From Actinomycetales bacterium (lineage in GTDB: Bacteria > Actinomycetota > Actinomycetes > Actinomycetales > JAHECE01): a stretch of DNA of 64,000 nucleotides. The stretch lies in contig JARKOU010000035.1 of the NCBI GenBank assembly GCA_029975645.1, positions 1-64,000 of the forward strand. The letters are read 5' to 3'. This document shows positions 19,109 to 28,505 of this stretch, piece after piece. Each line of letters starts with the position of its first letter. Positions within the stretch are counted from its first letter, which is position 1. Made by a program: the position numbers and the translations under genes. The notes under the pieces were generated by a model that was not told where the DNA came from, made no database searches, and saw only the letters and a program-made list of their open reading frames with translations.

Positions 19109-20548
19109 GTGACCATGGCATCCATGAGCACCGCGCCGGGGGTGTCGGCCCCACCCGCGGGCGTCCCCGTCCCGCCGGCGCGCCTGCCGTTGCGCCGGCC
19201 GCGCCGCGGCAGGCGCGTGGCGGGCGTCTGCGCCGGGGTCGCCGCGCACCTGGACGTGCCGGTGGGACGAGTCCGTGCCTTCTTCCTCGCCTCGACCCTG
19301 ATCGGGGGAGCCGGCGCGCTGTTCTATCTGTGGCTGTGGGCCACCGTGCCGCCTGGGGACCCGGTGGAGGCGGCGCGAGCGAGCCGGCCCGCGGACCGAG
19401 CCCGGCTCGCCCCCGGACCGCGGGAGCGCGCCCGTGCGTTCCCGGTCACCGAACTGGCGCTCGGCCTGCTCCTCCTGGTCGCCGCGGGGCTGCTCGTGGC
19501 CGAGCGCGCCGGCGCCGGCCTCGACGTCGCCTGGTTCGTGCCTGCCCTCGTCCTGCTCGCCGGCGCCGGGCTCGCCTGGAGCCAGGTGGGCGCCGTCGAG
19601 CGCGAGGCGGCGGCAGCCGCGCCCGAACGCACGTCCGCTGCACTTCGCGTGGGCGGCGGGGCGCTCCTCGCAACGCTCGGGGTCATCCTGCTCGTGGGGC
19701 AGGGCCAGGGGGCCGGTGACCTCGTGCGTGCCGCCCTGGCGAGCCTGGCGGTGCTCGCCGGGCTGGCCCTCGTGCTGGCGCCGCTGTGGCTGCGCCTCAT
19801 CCGCGACCTCGGCGCCGAGCGCGCCGCCCGTGCCCGGGAGGCCGAGCGGGCGGACATCGCCGCCCACCTGCACGACTCCGTCCTGCAGACCCTCTCCCTG
19901 ATCCGGGCGCGGGCCGGCGACGCCGACGCCGTCGCGCGCCTCGCCCGGGCGCAGGAGCGCGAGCTTCGGGACTGGCTGTATGCCGACCGTCCGCGCGCGG
20001 GCACGTCGCTCGCGGCTGCCGTGGCGGACGTGGCGGCCGAGGTCGAGGACCGGTACGGCGTCGTCATCGACGTGGTCACCGCGGGCGACCGCCCGCCGTC
20101 GGCCGCCGCGGAGCCCCTCCTCGCGGCCACGCGCGAGGCGCTCACGAACGCTGTCACGCACGGCCGCGCGCCCGTCTCGCTGTACGCCGAGGTGGGGCCG
20201 ACGGTCGTGGAGGTGTTCGTCCGGGACCGCGGCGAGGGCTTCGTGCTCGACGCTGTCCCCGCTGACCGCCACGGGGTGCGCGAGTCGATCGTCGGACGCA
20301 TGCGCCGGCACGGCGGCGAGGCGAGCGTGCGGTCGGGCCCGGGGCGGGGCACCGAGGTGCGCCTGGCCGTCCCGGTGGCCGTGCTCGACGGCGCAGGCGT
20401 GGCCGTCGGCGCGCCGGCGCCCGCGGTTGGTGCCGTGCCCGCGGCCCTGCCCGGGGCCTTGCCCGCGACCGTTGTCGCCGGCGCCGGGCAGCAACGAGTG
20501 GAGGCGGCGAGTGGAGAGACAGAGGCGGATCAGGGAGGCCGGTCGTGA
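19109..20548 (+). CDS. PspC-domain sensor histidine kinase
   Basis: 479 aa; PspC domain RRPRRGRRVAGVCAGVAAHLDVPVGRVRAFF, HisKA_3-like IAAHLHDSVLQTLSLIRARA, C-terminal HATPase. Start could be 19109, 19118 or 19124. Confidence 0.88.
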   Translation: MTMASMSTAPGVSAPPAGVPVPPARLPLRRPRRGRRVAGVCAGVAAHLDVPVGRVRAFFLASTLIGGAGALFYLWLWATVPPGDPVEAARASRPADRARLAPGPRERARAFPVTELALGLLLLVAAGLLVAERAGAGLDVAWFVPALVLLAGAGLAWSQVGAVEREAAAAAPERTSAALRVGGGALLATLGVILLVGQGQGAGDLVRAALASLAVLAGLALVLAPLWLRLIRDLGAERAARAREAERADIAAHLHDSVLQTLSLIRARAGDADAVARLARAQERELRDWLYADRPRAGTSLAAAVADVAAEVEDRYGVVIDVVTAGDRPPSAAAEPLLAATREALTNAVTHGRAPVSLYAEVGPTVVEVFVRDRGEGFVLDAVPADRHGVRESIVGRMRRHGGEASVRSGPGRGTEVRLAVPVAVLDGAGVAVGAPAPAVGAVPAALPGALPATVVAGAGQQRVEAASGETEADQGGRS

Positions 20549-21234
20549 CCGAGGGTGAGGCGCCGGGCGCCGGTGTGGCGGCGGAAGCCGGAGGACCTCT
20601 CCTGCGGGTGGTGGTGGTCGACGACCACCACCTGGTCCGGGTGGGCGTCCGGGCCGGACTCGCCCCCGATCTCGAGGTGGTGGGCGAGGCGGCCGACGTG
20701 CCGTCCGCCGTCGATGCTGTGCGGGCCCTCGTGCCCGACGTCGTCCTGCTCGACGTCCACCTGCCCGGGGGCGACGGCGGGGGCGGCGCCGAGGTCGTGC
20801 GGCGGTGTGCGGGCGTCCCCTCGCGGTTCCTCGCGCTCTCGGTCTCGGACGCGAGCGAGGACGTGGTGACGGTGATCCGCGCCGGGGCGCGCGGATACGT
20901 GACCAAGGCGATCTCCGGCACGGACCTCTCCGAGGCGGTGCGCCGCGTGGCCGACGGCGACGCCGTGTTCTCGCCCCGCCTCGCCGGCTTCGTACTCGAC
21001 GCCTTCGGTACGGGAGAGGTGGCGACGGCGGACTCCGAGCTCGACCGTCTCTCGGCGCGCGAACGCGAGGTCATGCGCCTCATCGCCCGCGGGTACTCCT
21101 ACCGCGAGGTGGCGGGGGAGTTGTTCATCTCGGTGAAGACGGTCGAGACCCACGTCTCCGCCGTGCTGCGGAAGTTGCAGCTCTCCTCGCGGCACGAGCT
21201 GACCCGATGGGCCGCGGCGCGGCGGCTGCTGTAG
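20545..21234 (+). CDS. NarL/LuxR-family response regulator
   Basis: 229 aa; receiver VVVVDDHHLVRVGVRAGL and C-terminal LuxR HTH LSAREREVMRLIARGYSYREVAGELFISVKTVETHVS. Confidence 0.92.
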   Translation: MTEGEAPGAGVAAEAGGPLLRVVVVDDHHLVRVGVRAGLAPDLEVVGEAADVPSAVDAVRALVPDVVLLDVHLPGGDGGGGAEVVRRCAGVPSRFLALSVSDASEDVVTVIRAGARGYVTKAISGTDLSEAVRRVADGDAVFSPRLAGFVLDAFGTGEVATADSELDRLSAREREVMRLIARGYSYREVAGELFISVKTVETHVSAVLRKLQLSSRHELTRWAAARRLL

Positions 21235-21460
21235 CGGGGAGCCGGGACGGTCGGGAGCCGCCGTACCGACGGCGGTTCTACAACTTCGGCGATCTCCGGG
21301 TAAAAGGTCCCAGGGATCCGTGCATAGGCGCTGGTTGACTCGTCTCGTGCCCGCGACCAGCGGGAACGCAACCTGCCCCGTGCCTCGGGGGTACCCGAGG
21401 CGCCTCACACGTGACGGCGAGCGAGGCGAGTCTCGCGACCGCCGCCCGGAAGGACTCCTC

Positions 21461-21925
21461 ATGGCACAACTTGCCGAACCCGGCTCCGCCGCCCCTGTGG
21501 TCGACCGCTCGTCGAAGACCGCCCGCATCCTCGGCATGATCGCGATCGTCGCCGGAATCCTCTTCGTCATCGCCGGCGCCTCGACGTGGCTGACCGTCCG
21601 CGCCAACCTCGTGGACGAGAAGATCACCATCTCCGAGGACGCCGCGATGTTCGCCGGCAACACGGTCGACGGCCCGATCGACGCCTGGGTCCAGGCCAAC
21701 GTCATCAACAAGCACGCCCTCGAGGCGTCCGAGGGCAAGACCTACGCCGAGCTCGACCGCGAGGACCCGGTCCGCGTGGTTGTCATGAACGGCTCGTTCC
21801 TCCGGGCGTCGCTGTTCACCTCGGTGGTGGCATTCGGCGTCTCCGCGCTCGTCATGGGTGCCGGCGTCCTGTTCGCCCTCCTCGGCTGGGGCCTGCGCGC
21901 CGTCGCCGGCAAGCCGGCCGTCTGA
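21461..21925 (+). CDS. Conserved membrane protein of unknown function
   Basis: 154 aa from ATG 21461 with two TM segments; start inside the 21320 ORF. Confidence 0.7.
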   Translation: MAQLAEPGSAAPVVDRSSKTARILGMIAIVAGILFVIAGASTWLTVRANLVDEKITISEDAAMFAGNTVDGPIDAWVQANVINKHALEASEGKTYAELDREDPVRVVVMNGSFLRASLFTSVVAFGVSALVMGAGVLFALLGWGLRAVAGKPAV

Positions 21926-21955
21926 CCCTGCTCGTCCCTGTCGTCTGACTCAGCC

Positions 21956-22017
21956 CGCCGAACGCGGGGTTGCTCGGGGAAGGCGCCGTCTTCCCCCGAA
22001 CCACCCCGCGTTCGGCG
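21956..22017 (+). terminator. Long stem-loop terminator
   Basis: Perfect 15-bp outer stem CGCCGAACGCGGGGT / ACCCCGCGTTCGGCG with nested TCGGGGAAG / CTTCCCCCGA stem, then tctctgtcgt. Confidence 0.7.
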
Positions 22018-22045
22018 TCTCTGTCGTGGCGCCTAGGCTGGAGGC

Positions 22046-22387
22046 ATGGAGATCCTGCTCGGCGTCGTCCTCGTCCTCCACCTGCTCAGCTGGGCCTTCG
22101 TGCTCGGGAGCGTCGCGGTCTCGATGCGCGAACCGCGCGTCCCCCGAGGGGCCGTGCACGCCGCGCTCACGGCGCTGGTCACCGGCATCCTGTTGGTCCT
22201 CATCGGCTCGCTCGGGCTGGACAAGGACTACCCCGAGGCGAAGATCGGCCTGAAGCTCGTGATCGCACTGGTGATCAACGCCCTGCTGATCCTGGCCGAC
22301 CGGCGTCCCGAGAAGGCCACGCGGGGCCTGCTCGGGGCGGTGGCCGGCCTCACGGTCGTCAACGTCACGCTCGCCGTCCTCTGGTGA
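22046..22387 (+). CDS. Small four-TM membrane protein
   Basis: 113 aa hydrophobic; overlaps the next gene by GTGA. Confidence 0.65.
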   Translation: MEILLGVVLVLHLLSWAFVLGSVAVSMREPRVPRGAVHAALTALVTGILLVLIGSLGLDKDYPEAKIGLKLVIALVINALLILADRRPEKATRGLLGAVAGLTVVNVTLAVLW

Positions 22388-22869
22388 GCCCGGGGGGTGA
22401 ACTGCTCGTCGGCCTGGCGATCGCGTTCGGGCTGGTGGGGGTGGTGGTCCAGGTCCTGCCCGGCTCGCTGATCATCCTGGGCGCGATCGCCGTCTGGGCC
22501 GTCCTCACGGGCGGCCCGTGGGCGTGGGCAGTCCTCGGCGTTGCGGTGCTCGCCCTCGGGCTCGCGTCCGTGGCGAAGTACCTGCTGGCGGGCCGGCACC
22601 TGCGTCGCTCCGACGTGCCCAACTCGACCCTTCTCTGGGGTGGGCTCGCGGGTGTCGTGGGCTTCTTCGTGATCCCCGTCCTCGGGCTCGTCGTGGGGTT
22701 CATCGGCGGCGTCTTCGTGGCCGAGTACGTCCGGCTGCGCCGGATCGAGGCCGCGTGGTCCGCCACGCTTGCCGCGCTGAAGGCAACGGGGATCACGATC
22801 CTCGTCGAGCTCGCGGGTGCGCTCGTGGCCGCGGGGGCGTGGTTGACCGCCGTCGTCGCCCTCCCCTGA
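22384..22869 (+). CDS. DUF456 domain membrane protein
   Basis: 161 aa from GTG 22384; VGVVVQVLPGSLIILGAIAVWA and GLVVGFIGGVFVAEYVRLR. Confidence 0.75.
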   Translation: MSPGGELLVGLAIAFGLVGVVVQVLPGSLIILGAIAVWAVLTGGPWAWAVLGVAVLALGLASVAKYLLAGRHLRRSDVPNSTLLWGGLAGVVGFFVIPVLGLVVGFIGGVFVAEYVRLRRIEAAWSATLAALKATGITILVELAGALVAAGAWLTAVVALP

Positions 22870-22950
22870 CCGGGACGGCCCGCGCGGTCGGCTCGCGGCG
22901 GCCTAGGGTGGTGCCGCGACCTGCGTGAGCGATGGAGGAAGGGAACGACG

Positions 22951-23772
22951 ATGCCGACGACGTCGTGGATGGTGCCGGGCCCGCAGACGATGGACCTTCC
23001 CGCTGCGCCTGTGGTGAGGGTCCAGTTGATCGGCGGGAGCGTCGAGGTGGACGTGTGGGACGCCCCGGGCGTGCGCGTCGAGTTCCGCGAGGTGTCCGGC
23101 CAGCCCCTCGAGGTGCGCCAGGACCCCATGGGCCTGAGCATCGGCTACACGTTCCTCGGGTGGGAGGGCTGGCTGAAGCGGCTCAACTCCTACCGGAGCA
23201 AGGACTCGGCCGACCTACGCGTGACCCTGCCTCGGGGCACCGTCCTGAAGATCGGCACCGCTCTGGCCGACGTGCGGGTCCGCGGCGTTCACGAGGACGT
23301 CTCGGTGGGCACGGCCAGCGGAGGCGTCGTGGTGGAGGACACCCGCGGACGCCTGGACGTGAAGGCGGTCTCCGGTGGTCTCGCGGTCACCGGCCACGAC
23401 GGCGCCGTTCGGGTGAACACGGTCTCCGGTCCGGTCCGGTTGGGAGGCACCCTGCCCCGCGTGGAGGTCTCCACGGTCTCGGGTGCGGTCACGCTGACGA
23501 CGGCGCTTGCGACCTCCGTGATCAACGTCAACTCCGTGTCCGCCCCGGTGGGCGTGACGCTTCCGCCGGCGTGCGGCCTCGTGCTGACGGTCCGCACGAT
23601 CAGCGGTCGGGTGCTCGTGGACGGCGCGGACCGCCGGACCTCCGGGGTCACCAGCGTGCAGGAGCAGCAGGACGCCACGGGGTGCTGGCTCACGGCGAAC
23701 ACCGTCTCCGGCATGGTGGACGTGCGGCGTGGTGCGCCCGGCCCCACCGACGACGCCGCACCGCAGGACTGA
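22951..23772 (+). CDS. DUF4097-family (Toastrack-like) beta-repeat protein
   Basis: 273 aa; repeating VSVGTASGGVVVEDTRG / VKAVSGGLAVTG / VNTVSGPVRLGG / VSTVSGAVTL beta-helix-like units. Confidence 0.85.
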   Translation: MPTTSWMVPGPQTMDLPAAPVVRVQLIGGSVEVDVWDAPGVRVEFREVSGQPLEVRQDPMGLSIGYTFLGWEGWLKRLNSYRSKDSADLRVTLPRGTVLKIGTALADVRVRGVHEDVSVGTASGGVVVEDTRGRLDVKAVSGGLAVTGHDGAVRVNTVSGPVRLGGTLPRVEVSTVSGAVTLTTALATSVINVNSVSAPVGVTLPPACGLVLTVRTISGRVLVDGADRRTSGVTSVQEQQDATGCWLTANTVSGMVDVRRGAPGPTDDAAPQD

Positions 23773-23841
23773 GCTGCGCCCCGGGGCTCAGCTGTGCCCC
23801 CGGCCTGAGTTGTGACCCGAGGCGAGCTGTGCCGCGAGGCT
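23771..23841. repeat. Imperfect 18-bp tandem repeat, 4 copies
   Basis: GAGCTGCGCCCCGGGGCT / CAGCTGTGCCCCCGGCCT / GAGTTGTGACCCGAGGC / GAGCTGTGCCGCGAGGCT. Confidence 0.8.
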
Positions 23842-23849
23842 GGGGACCG

Positions 23850-24479
23850 TCAGTCGGCCGAGACGCCCAGCCAGGCCGCCCAGCCGTTGTGCAGCACGAG
23901 CCAGGCGAGCAGGCCGTAGCCCGCCTGGCCCGGGTGCGAGCCGTCCCCGGTCGCGAGGTCGCCCAGCCACTGCTCGTGCGCGCGCAGCGGCTCGAAGGTC
24001 TCGACGTACGGCACGCGCCGTCGGAGGCAGACGTCCGCGAACGCCGTCGAGAGCTCGGCGAGGCGGTCATGATCCGTCCGCGCGTTCGGCGGGGGTCCGA
24101 CCACGAAACAGGGCACGCGACGCGCCGTCGCGCCGTCGAGCACGTTGGCCAGGTTGAGCCGGCTTCGCGCCGTCGAGATGCCGGCTTCGAGGTCGGCGCT
24201 GCCCAGGCCGATCACCAGGCGGTTGTCGCTGCGTGGGGAGAAGCGCCGATCGCACTCGGCCTCCCACCGCGCCGCCAGGGCCGTGGTGGTCTCGCCCGGG
24301 ACGGCGAGCGTGGCGACGAGCGCCGATCCCTCGAGGTGGCTGCGGGCCACCACGCGCCCGACCCAGCCGAGGCCCCGGGCGTCCCCCTGTCCCGCGACCA
24401 GTTCGTCGCCCACCACGCAGACGCGCAACGAGGAGGCGTCGGTCGCCCCGCTCTCCGGCTCGGTCTCGGGGCCGCTCAC
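23850..24479 (-). CDS. SGNH/GDSL-type hydrolase
   Basis: 209 aa; VCVVGDELVAGQGDARGLGWVGRV and C-terminal GDGSHPGQAGYGLLA (catalytic D-x-x-H). Confidence 0.8.
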   Translation of the reverse strand: MSGPETEPESGATDASSLRVCVVGDELVAGQGDARGLGWVGRVVARSHLEGSALVATLAVPGETTTALAARWEAECDRRFSPRSDNRLVIGLGSADLEAGISTARSRLNLANVLDGATARRVPCFVVGPPPNARTDHDRLAELSTAFADVCLRRRVPYVETFEPLRAHEQWLGDLATGDGSHPGQAGYGLLAWLVLHNGWAAWLGVSAD

Positions 24480-24503
24480 AGGTTCCTGCTCATCTCTGCC
24501 CGC

Positions 24504-27500
24504 TCATCTCTCGAAGGCCTCCTTGATGAGTGCCGCCTGCTCGCGCTCGTGGGTGCGGTGCGAGCCGGCGGCGGTCGACGCCGACGGCGGCCGCGAGACC
24601 CGGCCCACCTCGCGCCCGCTCACTGCCGGACGCAGGTGGTGGGAGACGAACAGCCACGCCCCCTGATTCGCAGGCTCCTCCTGGACCCAGGCGATCTGCG
24701 CCTCGGGGTGCCGGTCGAACTCGGCGCGGACGGCGTCGACGTCGAGCGGGTAGATCTGTTCGAGCCGCACGATCGCAGTGTCGGTGAGCCCCCGACGCTC
24801 GCGTTCCGCCACGAGGTCGTAGTACACCTTCCCGGCGCACATGAGGACGCGACGCGCCCCGGTGACGGTCGGATCGCCGAGAACGGGGCGGAACTCCCCG
24901 GACGTGAAATCGTGCGTGGCCGAGGTGGCGGCCCGCAGGCGGAGCATGGACTTCGGGGTGAAGACCACGAGGGGGCGCCGCGGCCGTGCGTAGGCCTGGC
25001 GGCGGAGCAGGTGGAAGTACGAGGCCGGCGTGGTCGGGACGGCCACGGTCATGTTCTGCTCGGCGCACAGCTGCAGATAGCGCTCGATCCTGCCCGAGGA
25101 GTGGTCCGGGCCCTGGCCCTCGTAGCCGTGCGGGAGGAGGAGCACCACCGAGGACCGTTGGCCCCACTTCTGCTCCGAGGAGGAGATGAACTCGTCCACC
25201 ACCGTCTGGGCGCCGTTCGCGAAGTCCCCGAACTGGGCCTCCCAGAGCACGAGTGCCTCGGGCCGTTCCACCGAGTACCCGTACTCGAAGGCCATGGCGG
25301 CGAACTCGCTGAGCGAGGAGTCGTAGACGAAGAACTTGGCCTGCTCCGCCGAGAGGTACATGAGCGGTGTCCACTCCGCGCCCGTCACGCGGTCGTGCAG
25401 GACGGCGTGACGTTGCACGAACGTGCCGCGGCGCGAGTCCTGACCCGCCAGCCGGATCGGCGTCCCCTCGAGCAGGAGCGAGCCGAAGGCGAGGACCTCG
25501 CCGTACCCCCAGTCGATCCCGCCCTCCCTCGACATCTGCTCTCGCTTGGCGAGGAGCGGCACGAGCTTCGGGTGCACGGTGAAGCCCTCGGGCGGGCGGG
25601 CGTGCGCCTGGCCGATCCGTTCGAGCACCTCTTGCGTGACGGCGGTCCGCCAGCCCACCATCGTGCCCGCGTCCTCGAGTTGCGACTCCGGGCGCTCGAG
25701 CCCGGCCACGGGTTCGGTCTCCGCGGGCGGCCGGTAGCCGGTGTCGCGGGTCTCGGTGAAGGCGCGCTCGAGCTCGGCGTGGTAGTGCTGGAGCGCCTCC
25801 TCCGCCTGCTCCACCGTCAGGTCGCCGCGACCGATGAGGGCCTCGGTGTACAACTTGCGGACGCTGCGCTTCTTCTCGATGAGCCCGTACATGACCGGTT
25901 GCGTCATCGACGGGTCGTCGCCCTCGTTGTGCCCGCGCCGGCGGTAGCACACCAGGTCGATCACGACGTCCTTCTGGAACTCCTGGCGGTAGGCGAAGGC
26001 GAGTTCGCCCACCCGGGTCACGGCCTCCGGGTCGTCGCCGTTGACGTGGAAGACCGGGATCTGCAGGCCCTTCGCCACGTCCGTGCAGTAGAGCGTGGAG
26101 CGAGAGTGGGAGGACCCCGTGGTGAACCCGATCTGGTTGTTGATGATGACGTGGATGGTCCCGCCCGTGCGGTATCCCCGCAGCTGGGAGAGGTTCAGGG
26201 TCTCCGTCACCACGCCCTGGCCGGCGAACGCCGCGTCGCCGTGGATGAGAACAGGGAGGACGGAGAAGCCCCGGCCGCCGAGGTCGATCCGGTCCTGCTT
26301 GGCGCGGACCACGCCCTCGAGCACGCCGTTGACGGCCTCCAGGTGGGAGGGGTTGGCGGCCAGGTAGACCCTGGTCTGCTCGCCGTCGGGCGCGGTGAAC
26401 GTGCCCTCGGTGCCCAGGTGGTACTTCACGTCTCCCGAGCCCTGGACGCTGCGTGGGTCCTGGTTGCCCTCGAACTCCGCGAAGATCTGGGCGTAGCTCT
26501 TCCCCGCGATGTTGGCGAGGACGTTGAGACGGCCGCGATGGGCCATCCCGACGCCGACCTCGTCCAGGCCCTCCTGGGCGGCGAGCGTGAGGACCGCGTC
26601 CAGAAGAGGGATCAGCGACTCCGCGCCCTCGAGACTGAAGCGCTTCTGGCCCACGTACTTGGTCTGCAGGAACGTCTCGAACGCCTCGGCCGCGTTGAGG
26701 CGGTGGAGGATCTGCTGCTGCTTCTCGGGGCTCGGCTTGGTGTAGCCGGCTTCCAGGCGCTCCTGCATCCAGCGACGCTCGGTGCGCTCATGCAGGTGCA
26801 TGTACTCGACGCCGATCGTGCGGCAGTACGCGTCCCGCAGCAGGCCGAGGATGTCGCGCAACCTGGCCTGCGGGGCGCCGCCCAGACCACCGGTCGGGAA
26901 GGTCCGGTCGAGGTCCCAGAGGGTGAGGCCGTGGTTCTGGACGTCGAGATCGGCGTGGCGACGCTGCCGGTAGGCCAGGGGATCGGTGTCGGCCATGAGG
27001 TGGCCGCGGGAGCGGTAGGCGTGGATGAGCTCGGCGATCCGGGCCGGCTTCCCGAGTTCGATCTCGGGGTCCACATGGCGGTCCTGGGTCCAGCGCACGG
27101 GCTCGTAGGGCACGCGCAGCGACGCGAAGACGCGGTCGTAGAACTCGTCCTCGCCCAGCAACTTGCGATGCACGATCCGGAGGAACTCGCCGGACTGCGC
27201 ACCCTGGATGATGCGGTGGTCGTACGTGGACGTGAGCGTGAGGACCTTGGAGACGCCGAGGCGCGCGAGGGTGTCCTCCGCCGCACCCTGGAACTCGGCC
27301 GGGTACTCCATGGCGCCGACGCCGATGATGGTGCCCTGTCCGGACATGAGGCGCGGCACGGAGTGGACGGTGCCGATCGTTCCCGGGTTCGTGAGCGTGA
27401 TCGTGGTCCCGGCGAAGTCGTCGGCGGTGAGCTTGCCGGTGCGGGCGCGGCGGACCATGTCCTCGTAGGCCACCCAGAAGGTCGCGAAGTCCATCCGCTC

Positions 27501-28370
27501 GGCACCCTTGACGGACGGAACCAGGAGCTGGCGCGAACCGTCCGGGCGTGCCAGGTCGATCGCCAGCCCGAGGTTCACGTGCGCAGGGCGCACGACCGAC
27601 GGCTTGCCGTCAACCTCGCGGTACGCGGCGTTCATCGCCGGGAGGTCGGCGAGCGCCTCGACCACGGCGAAACCGATGAGGTGCGTGAACGAGACCTTGC
27701 CGCCGCGGCTGCGGGCGAGGTGGTTGTTGACCACGATCCGGTTGTCCACGAGCAGCTTCGCGGGCACCGCCCGGACGCTCGTCGCCGTCGGGATCTCGAG
27801 GCTGGTCTCCATGTTGGCCACCACCCGGGCGGCCGGACCGCGCAGGGTGGAGACGTCGTCGGCGCCCCCAGCGTCACGGGCATCCAGCGCCGGGGCGGGG
27901 GCCGCGTACCAGGCGGTGGCGGGCTGCGCGCGCACGTCCGAGCGGACGGGAGGAAGCGGTCGAGCCGGTCGAGGCTCCGCGTCCGGCTGCTGCGCGGCCT
28001 CCGGCCGCCTCGCAGGCTCCGGCTCCGGCGTCGGCCGGGGAGCCGGCGCCGGTTCGACGGCGACGGTCCGGACCGCGCGGGCCGGTTCAGGAGGAGGCGC
28101 GACGGCGGCGGGCCCGGGACCGGACGCCCGAGCCGGGGCGGTCGCGTTGCTCGACGGAGCCGGTGCAGGCGTCGTCACGGCCACGGCGGCCGGACGCTGC
28201 TCGCTCCCGTTCGGCTCGGCGGAGCGGTAGTCCTCGAAGAAGTCCCACCAGGCGGGGTCCACGAGGGTGCGATCCTTGCGGTACTGCTCGTACAGCTCCT
28301 CGATCAACCACTCGTTCCCCCCGAACCCGGTCGGGATGGCCGCGGGGTCCAGAGGCGTCTGCGGGGACAC
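24504..28370 (-). CDS. kgd: Multifunctional 2-oxoglutarate decarboxylase / dehydrogenase E1 (Kgd/SucA)
   Basis: 1288 aa; N-terminal GGNEWLIEELYEQYRKD, acyltransferase domain (YDHRIIQGAQSGEFLR), E1 TPP domain (IGMAHRGRLNVLANI-like, HNEGDDPSMTQP). Confidence 0.96.
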   Translation of the reverse strand: MSPQTPLDPAAIPTGFGGNEWLIEELYEQYRKDRTLVDPAWWDFFEDYRSAEPNGSEQRPAAVAVTTPAPAPSSNATAPARASGPGPAAVAPPPEPARAVRTVAVEPAPAPRPTPEPEPARRPEAAQQPDAEPRPARPLPPVRSDVRAQPATAWYAAPAPALDARDAGGADDVSTLRGPAARVVANMETSLEIPTATSVRAVPAKLLVDNRIVVNNHLARSRGGKVSFTHLIGFAVVEALADLPAMNAAYREVDGKPSVVRPAHVNLGLAIDLARPDGSRQLLVPSVKGAERMDFATFWVAYEDMVRRARTGKLTADDFAGTTITLTNPGTIGTVHSVPRLMSGQGTIIGVGAMEYPAEFQGAAEDTLARLGVSKVLTLTSTYDHRIIQGAQSGEFLRIVHRKLLGEDEFYDRVFASLRVPYEPVRWTQDRHVDPEIELGKPARIAELIHAYRSRGHLMADTDPLAYRQRRHADLDVQNHGLTLWDLDRTFPTGGLGGAPQARLRDILGLLRDAYCRTIGVEYMHLHERTERRWMQERLEAGYTKPSPEKQQQILHRLNAAEAFETFLQTKYVGQKRFSLEGAESLIPLLDAVLTLAAQEGLDEVGVGMAHRGRLNVLANIAGKSYAQIFAEFEGNQDPRSVQGSGDVKYHLGTEGTFTAPDGEQTRVYLAANPSHLEAVNGVLEGVVRAKQDRIDLGGRGFSVLPVLIHGDAAFAGQGVVTETLNLSQLRGYRTGGTIHVIINNQIGFTTGSSHSRSTLYCTDVAKGLQIPVFHVNGDDPEAVTRVGELAFAYRQEFQKDVVIDLVCYRRRGHNEGDDPSMTQPVMYGLIEKKRSVRKLYTEALIGRGDLTVEQAEEALQHYHAELERAFTETRDTGYRPPAETEPVAGLERPESQLEDAGTMVGWRTAVTQEVLERIGQAHARPPEGFTVHPKLVPLLAKREQMSREGGIDWGYGEVLAFGSLLLEGTPIRLAGQDSRRGTFVQRHAVLHDRVTGAEWTPLMYLSAEQAKFFVYDSSLSEFAAMAFEYGYSVERPEALVLWEAQFGDFANGAQTVVDEFISSSEQKWGQRSSVVLLLPHGYEGQGPDHSSGRIERYLQLCAEQNMTVAVPTTPASYFHLLRRQAYARPRRPLVVFTPKSMLRLRAATSATHDFTSGEFRPVLGDPTVTGARRVLMCAGKVYYDLVAERERRGLTDTAIVRLEQIYPLDVDAVRAEFDRHPEAQIAWVQEEPANQGAWLFVSHHLRPAVSGREVGRVSRPPSASTAAGSHRTHEREQAALIKEAFER

Positions 28371-28505
28371 GATGACTCGTCACTCCTGCGCGTGGGTGAA
28401 CGGACGGTCGGCCGGCTGCCGGTCGTCGGCGCTGGGCTCAGCCTAGGTGATCCCCGCGCGCCCGCCCGGTGCGCGTCCGTCCCGGCAGGGCAGCCGTCCG
28501 GTGAG

